Notes under the pieces: model-generated
Databases searched by the model: none
What the model saw: only the letters and a program-made list of their open reading frames with translations
Told to the model about the DNA's origin: nothing
Program-made: the position numbers and the translations under genes
Assembly: GCA_029204225.1 (NCBI GenBank)
Contig: CM055111.1
Coordinates: forward strand, 27,796,340 to 27,860,339
Length of the DNA stretch: 64,000 bases
From: Diphasiastrum complanatum
Taxonomy: Eukaryota; Streptophyta; Lycopodiopsida; Lycopodiales; Lycopodiaceae
Reading direction: 5' to 3'
Part shown: positions 59,024 through 64,000 of the stretch, piece after piece
Layout of the letters: each line of letters starts with the position of its first letter
Numbering within the stretch: the stretch's first letter is position 1

Positions 59024-60568
59024 GAACACTTGATGGCAACAGCGACAACTCAGGTGACTGGCCTACTCCAAGAAATCAGGGAGAATTATGGTGTAGATGC
59101 ATTGGCGAAGGACTTAATGATCGAATTCCAGCAGGGAAAGCCTCATAAACATTTCACTTGGAAAGATCAAATGGTTGTTTATAAACAACGCAGAGTATAT
59201 GTCCCAGACAACATCAACCTGAGGAAGAAAGTCTTGCGAGAACATCATGACGTACTAGCCGTTGGGCATCCAGGGGTGAATAGCATGTATCAACTTCTCA
59301 AAAGAGGCTTCTATTGGCCAAGTATGTGGGCAGACGTTGAATCCTATGTGCAAACATGCCCGACATGTCAACAAGTGAAGGTGGAACCGCTAGCTCCAGT
59401 TGGACTACTCCAACCATTACCGGTACCAGCATACCCATGGGATTCGGTGAGCATGGATTTTATTGTTCAACTATCACGGTGCCAAGGCTTCGACTCAATT
59501 TATGTGGTGGTTGACCGGTTTTCAAAGCAAGTTCATCTAGTACCAACTAAAAGTTCAGTGACAGCTGAAGAAGTGGCAAGGTTATTTTTCAAATGTGTTT
59601 TCAAATACCACGGCCTGCCTAGAACGATTATTTCTGACCGAGACACCAAGTTCGTTGGAAAGTTTTGGACTTGTCTATTTCGCCTCGTGGGAACCGGACT
59701 GAATTTCAGTACTGCATATCACCCTCAGTCAGATGGGCAAATGAAGCGAGTCAATCGACAGATTGAACAATATTTACGAAATTATGTCACTTGGGACCAA
59801 TCCGATTGGGTCAACTACTTAGATATTCTCGAGTTTGCACATAACAACCAAGTGAACAGATCTACTAGAAGGGCACCCTTCGAGATAAGCAATGGTCGGC
59901 TACCGATTGTTCCAAGCTCTTTTCTTACAGGCGTGCAGGAAACACCAGTACCCACTGTGGAGGAATTCATCAATGAGTGGCACACAAAGCTGATAGACGT
60001 GAAGGCATTTTTAGAGCAGTCACAAAGGAGTATGGCAGCTGACGTAAACCCACATCGACGAGAACTGGAATTTGAGGAAGGTGATCAAGTATGGCTGAAC
60101 ACAAAGAACATTGCGTTACCAAAAAGTTTTTTTCATAAGTTTGCTCGACCTTATGCGGGACCATATTATGTCACCAAGAAGATCAACCCAGTGGCTTACC
60201 GATTAGTGCTGCCATCCAGCTTGGATATACACAATGTGTTTCATATCTCATTACTCAAACGATACAAACCAGATGAACGATTTGATCGGCAACACGAACT
60301 CCGTCACCCACCAACGACACTTGATGATACGAAGAGACAACTTGTACCAGAACAAATATTGACACATAGAAAGCGAACTGGCGTTCAACATGAATATCTA
60401 GTGAAGTGGCTACGGGCTCCACTTATTGAGGCTTCTTGGGAGTACGAAGACAAACTTAAGGAGGGAGCCCCTGAAGTACTAGCAGATTATCTACAGAAGA
60501 ACCAACGCGATAGCCGTTTTCCCAGATCGGCACACAAAGCACTACCTGGCGGCATGCCTCCTACATAA
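59024..60568 (+). CDS. G1 pol: integrase with chromodomain
   Basis: A 512-codon open frame starts at 59030 just after the stop. Zinc domain: LREHHDVLAVGHPG and CPTCQQVK. Core: DSVSMDFIVQL (first Asp), VVVDRFSKQVHLVP, TIISDRDTKFVG (second Asp), AYHPQSDGQMKRVNRQIE. The usual catalytic Glu (QTERVNR) is replaced by Lys, so strand transfer should be lost. C-terminal module: FARPYAGPYYVTKKINPVAYRL split over GPYY, HNVFHISLLKRYKP, then a chromodomain LVPEQILTHRKRTG, HEYLVKWLRAPLIEASWE. This makes G1 a chromovirus. Confidence 0.92.
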   Translation, partial: EHLMATATTQVTGLLQEIRENYGVDALAKDLMIEFQQGKPHKHFTWKDQMVVYKQRRVYVPDNINLRKKVLREHHDVLAVGHPGVNSMYQLLKRGFYWPSMWADVESYVQTCPTCQQVKVEPLAPVGLLQPLPVPAYPWDSVSMDFIVQLSRCQGFDSIYVVVDRFSKQVHLVPTKSSVTAEEVARLFFKCVFKYHGLPRTIISDRDTKFVGKFWTCLFRLVGTGLNFSTAYHPQSDGQMKRVNRQIEQYLRNYVTWDQSDWVNYLDILEFAHNNQVNRSTRRAPFEISNGRLPIVPSSFLTGVQETPVPTVEEFINEWHTKLIDVKAFLEQSQRSMAADVNPHRRELEFEEGDQVWLNTKNIALPKSFFHKFARPYAGPYYVTKKINPVAYRLVLPSSLDIHNVFHISLLKRYKPDERFDRQHELRHPPTTLDDTKRQLVPEQILTHRKRTGVQHEYLVKWLRAPLIEASWEYEDKLKEGAPEVLADYLQKNQRDSRFPRSAHKALPGGMPPT

Positions 60569-60809
60569 ACATTCATGGCCAATCTAAAGTTCAAGGAACT
60601 TCCCGATATCTTTCTTAAGTGTGCCAATAAATCACTTGCAGCTTTACACAGGTTTTACGTAAGTGAACTTTATCTACACTTTTCTTGTGCTACTGCCAAT
60701 GTATTTTGTGATTCAAAGTTGTTAAGGCCGGTGAATTAAGCCCGTGCCATACGTCCTAGGTCTAGTTTGGCCCTGATGAGGACATCAGCTTTTTCAAACG
60801 AGGGGAGGA
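60569..60809 (+). other. G1 3' untranslated part and polypurine tract
   Basis: It aligns with 34413-34620 of the gag-only copy (GGCCGGTGAATTAAGCCCGTG, TTTGGCCCTGATGAGGACA). It ends in the purine tract AGGGGAGGA (60801-60809) directly before the LTR. Confidence 0.85.
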
Positions 60810-61721
60810 TGTTGTAAAGCTGACTTAGGTGCACCCAGCGTGCCCTGTAAGACTCTAAGGGGTGACACTCCCTAAGGTTCCAGAGCAAGTTAGAATGTCA
60901 AGGACTGAGCTTCCGACCTGTCGTGAGCCAGTCAAGTAGTCACAAGTCATGAGCTAGCTCTGGAGCTCGAGTCATGGCCTAGTCAGGAAGGAAGTTGATT
61001 CTGCCTCCGGAAGGGCTCCCGGGACCCATGTCCGGGAGCCAAACTGATTCTGCCAGGCTTGCCAGGCTTAATCAGCAAAATAAAAACTAAGTCCCAAAAA
61101 GCGTGCTTTACCAGAAAGCACTATGTTTCAGAATAGAGGGGGTGCGGCGAATCACAACAGAACTATAGGGGGAGACAGAAACTTGGGCAGCTCAACCAGC
61201 ACCAGGAATCCAGTCGCTAGGTCTCAGCTCTCTCTACCAGCACGAGCCAGGCACAATGCCCAGCACATGTTGGTGGCCCCGAGATCGGTCAGTCTATGTA
61301 TGAATGTAACCTCTTCCAAATCTAATAAAGTTGATCCTTGGGGATGATTACCATTTCGGTTTTGCCTCCGGGACTGGTCCAAGTGGAAGGACCCTTACTA
61401 CAACCTTTTTGAATCGCTGGCGCCTAAGGGTCCCTGTCATCGATATGGGGCTTGCCGCTATGCCAATCGGTCAGTTTGGCGACCACTATGCCTTGGGGGT
61501 TTCATGTGTGGCTTGTCTTTGCCTTTGGTTACCTTTTGGGGACAGATTCTGAGTTGGCTTTCGGGTTGGTTGGGATTCCAGTTTTCTTAAGTCTGAATGG
61601 TTAAGCTTGTTGCGTTTCTGAGTTGGCTTTTACGTAAGTGCATGATGGATGAATGTTAGACTTAAGTGCGTGTTGGGAAAACCGCTCAAGTCCTAGCACC
61701 CTTTGAGGCGCAGGCGCAACA
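60810..61721 (+). mobile_element. G1 complete element, 3' LTR
   Basis: 912 bp, TGTTGTAAAGCTGAC to GCGCAACA, followed by the target duplication GCTAG. It is nearly colinear with the 5' LTR apart from a short deletion near 61170 (GGAGTCCGGCAGACAG reduced to GGAGACAG). Confidence 0.96.
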
Positions 61722-61751
61722 GCTAGCTATAGCTGTAGCTGCAAGTTCTAT

Positions 61752-62217
61752 AGAAGAAACATCATGCATTCTACTGGTGAGCGCATACGTGATGTGGAGC
61801 TAGTGCATAATGCATTGTGTAGCATTGCAGAACCCTATCAGATGTTTGTGAGTGGAATAGGATCAAGAGAAAGATTGCCAACCTTTGACGAGCTCATAGG
61901 AATCTTGATACAGGAAGAGCAATGGTGAGAAATGGTGAAAGTTAGACGTCAAAATACTCACGATCAAGCACTTGCGACACGCCAAAAACAAGGCAAGGGC
62001 AAGGGCAAGAAAAAGTCTAAACAACAATTTGTCAAGACTCATGAGGATGAGGGATCTTCCAGTAAGACCAAGAAGAAAGACAAGTGCTTTTATTGTGGTA
62101 AAAAGGGCCATTGGAAGAGTGATTGTCGCAAATTCCTGACGGAACAAAACAAGGGAAAACCAAAGCTGTTAGAAATCAATGATAAACTTCATTGTTACTG
62201 TTTACAAGGTACATTAA
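61752..62217 (+). pseudogene. Copia gag end with zinc knuckle
   Basis: The plus frame reads GERIRDVELVHNALCSIA, EPYQMFVSGIGSRERLPTF, DELIGILIQEEQW (UBN2-type gag), then a Lys-rich stretch and CFYCGKKGHWKSDC (perfect CX2CX4HX4C). One stop (after the EEQW) and one shift. It is related to the gag of copia F at 63600-63850. It is cut at 62217 by the LTR of copia F. Confidence 0.8.
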
Positions 62218-62416
62218 TGTTGATAGTTGTGACCAATTGTCATTAGCCGTAGGGTAGTCTATTAGTCTACTCGTAGATCTTCTCTCTCTATCAAGGATTC
62301 AAGGTTTATTTGTACATTTTACATTTAGTATGTTGTAGAGTGATAGTGTGATTGTGCGTGTTCTTCTTCCGCCTTCTTGTGGTGAATGCTTGATGTTGCA
62401 TATCTGATTGTTGACA
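62218..62416 (+). mobile_element. Copia F 5' LTR (left edge inferred)
   Basis: About 199 bp, TGTTGATAGTTGTGACC to TGATTGTTGACA, directly followed by a primer site. The left edge is chosen because TGTTGA fits the usual terminus and gag similarity stops there. The partner LTR is outside the window, so length is unproven. Confidence 0.65.
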
Positions 62417-62428
62417 TGGTATCAGAGC
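62417..62428 (+). other. Primer-binding site, copia F (tRNA-iMet type)
   Basis: TGGTATCAGAGC adjoins the LTR end with no spacer. Confidence 0.9.
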
Positions 62429-63307
62429 AGCGATAGTCATGCGTGCCTGATTAGTGGATACAGCTTGTCACAGACTCCGCAATGAAGTGAGAAAGTCCTT
62501 CACGGGAGGTGAAAGCTTGGAGAGACAAAAACGGTTGGAAGAAATTATTCTTTGGTGTATTTTGCAGGTTTGGAGCTCAGAATCATCAGTGGGAAGATTT
62601 TTACAACACTTCCTAGTTGTTGTGAAAAGCACAGTCCCGGAGGCATCAAAAAGGCCAGGGCAGTATCAGACAGATTGAAAGTCTGTTGAGTAGGGGAGAT
62701 TTTTACAATACTTCTGAGTTGTTGTGGAAAGTGCTATTGTGTGAGAGGTTTGCCAAGAAATCTCTCATTTTTCTGTTTAGAGTACCGCAAATCACACTAG
62801 ACAATGTCTAGTACTGCCATTCAGAGTTAGGAGGCTTCATACTTTTCACATTACTAATTTCGGCCTTTTGAACGATCACACATTTCGAAATCTTTGCAAA
62901 GAGGAGGCGGCGTAGCCGCTATGCTGAAGTGGAGAATCTAGAATATTCCCTCTGAACGTTCTGATATTCCCTCTACTTTTCATTTTTTCCGTACCAATGT
63001 CGGTGCGACACGCCAGAGGTAGAAAAAATCCTGAATAGTTGTACATCCGCGCGTCATCGTACATATATAGCATATCCGTACCAATATTGGATAAAAGCAC
63101 CAAAAGTAAAGAAAATACTGAGCAGTTGTACATCCGCGCATTTGATGATATCGTGTACCCATACCAATATCGAATCCACGCGCACGAGCTAAAGAAAATC
63201 CCGAGCAGTCGTGCACCCGCGCATCGTACCGATATCAGGTGTCCAATCAAAAATTTTACAGTTCTGTGGTGTGATAAATTTTGTGATCTAGACTCATCTA
63301 TCCAGTA
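62429..63307 (+). other. Copia F leader with a tandem repeat at 62990-63240
   Basis: A long untranslated leader of about 880 bp. Its first half is shared with 47690-48060. From 62990 a unit beginning GTACCAAT.T.GG and containing GTTGTACATCCGCGCAT recurs at 63078 and 63161, with a partial start at 63226. Copies are 87, 83 and 65 bp apart and imperfect. Frames on either strand through it are repeat artefacts. Confidence 0.75.
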
Positions 63308-64000
63308 ATGGCAACTCTAAGTGAGAGTCTCCTTAATGAGTGAAGCAAATTGGAAGGTGTCGGCAATTATGCAGTTTGGAAATTCAAACTGAAGAACATT
63401 TTGATGGAAAAGGAGCTATGGGAGATCGTGACAAGTGAAGAGACAAGACCAGTGATTGAAGAAGATCAGCGGACATTTGATAGGAGAAAATGAAAAGCCC
63501 AGAATATCATCAACCTATCAATTTGAGATGCAATTATTTCCTATATTTCAGATTCAGAAGGACCAAAAGAAACGTGGGATACTTCTAAAAACGAAGTTGC
63601 ATACATTGCGAATGGATGATGCAACTATCACCGATCACATACTGAAGATCAAAGAGATCCGTGACCAATTAGCAGCAGTTGGAGAGCGAGTACAAGATCG
63701 TGAGGTCGTGCAATTGACATTGAATAGTCTGAGTAAGTCACATCAGATGTTTGTGACGAGTATAGCCACAAGAGAAAATCTTCCAACCTATGAAGAACTA
63801 GGTGGATTGCTTTTGCAAGAAGAGCAATGTCAAGAGAGCTTGAATCATCATAATAGGAGCTATGATCAAGCTCTTGCAGTTAGAGGACGAGGTGGAAGAT
63901 TTGGTCATGGAAGGTATCAATCGAGAGGAGGAAACTCAAGCTGGATCAAAAGTTGAAAGTAGAATTTGCCCATGATCATTGCTTTGTAAAGGATGTGAAC
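63308..64000 (+). pseudogene. Copia F gag (continues beyond window)
   Basis: Starts MATLSESLLNE at 63308, then after a stop KLEGVGNYAVWKFKLKNIL, MEKELWEIVTSEE. After a frameshift near 63500 come KLHTLRMDDATITDHILKIK, EIRDQLAAVGERVQDREVV, LTLNSLSKSHQMFVTSIA and YEELGGLLLQEEQCQES, then an Arg/Gly-rich segment (GRGGRFGHGRYQSRGG) and a stop at 63956. The final 44 bp may hold the start of the zinc knuckle (FAHDHCFVKDVN). This is a UBN2-type copia gag with one stop and one shift. Confidence 0.85.

Overview
The window is nuclear DNA of a land plant, most likely a seed plant with a large, repeat-rich genome. Gymnosperm-like is my guess; I cannot name a species. The evidence is an intronless plant polyamine/LAT transporter gene, a spliced DUF547-type gene, Ty1/copia and Ty3/gypsy elements with tRNA-iMet-type primer sites, and (GA)n microsatellites over 100 bp. 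Only two host genes are recognisable: a DUF547-domain gene fragment (exons 4272-4391 and 5213-5521) and a complete PUT/LAT transporter (14792-16243). Almost everything else is transposable-element sequence, mostly decayed, much of it nested.

Left part (1-19000). A decayed gypsy gag is split by a 487-bp solo LTR with target-site duplication (TSD) AAGAT. A LINE reverse-transcriptase remnant and rearranged copia pieces follow, then the DUF547 exons. A copia family called E here has a (GA)70 tract inside its LTR. A second copy of the solo LTR (TSD ATTAA) lies upstream of the transporter gene.

Central nest (19000-43706). Copia A (minus) is split by copia B (20134-23291, TSD AAATC), which contains an in-place inversion. 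A's reverse transcriptase is then cut by copia D (plus, about 24138-43706). D's integrase is split by a 14.26-kb gypsy element T (25983-40241, minus, TSD CAAAT). T's integrase is in turn interrupted by a gag-protease-only member of gypsy family G1 (33495-37210, minus). T carries a very long, unrecognised extra reading frame after integrase (27209-30582) and three clusters of one 24-bp minisatellite.

Right part (43706-64000). There are poorly classifiable AT-rich sequences, a gypsy integrase/chromodomain tail, copia fragments, a second E-family LTR with (GA)77, a decayed chromovirus tail and further copia pieces. A structurally complete G1 element follows (55451-61721, TSD GCTAG); it has protease-RT-RNaseH-integrase-chromodomain but no gag. 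The window ends inside a copia element F (LTR, primer site, leader with a tandem repeat, gag).

The elements most worth a second look are T, with its extra ORF and minisatellites, and the two G1 copies, which are complementary: one carries gag-protease, the other protease-pol. Nearly all element ORFs have stops or frameshifts, so this is mainly a fossil record. All assignments come from reading the sequence; no database search was run.
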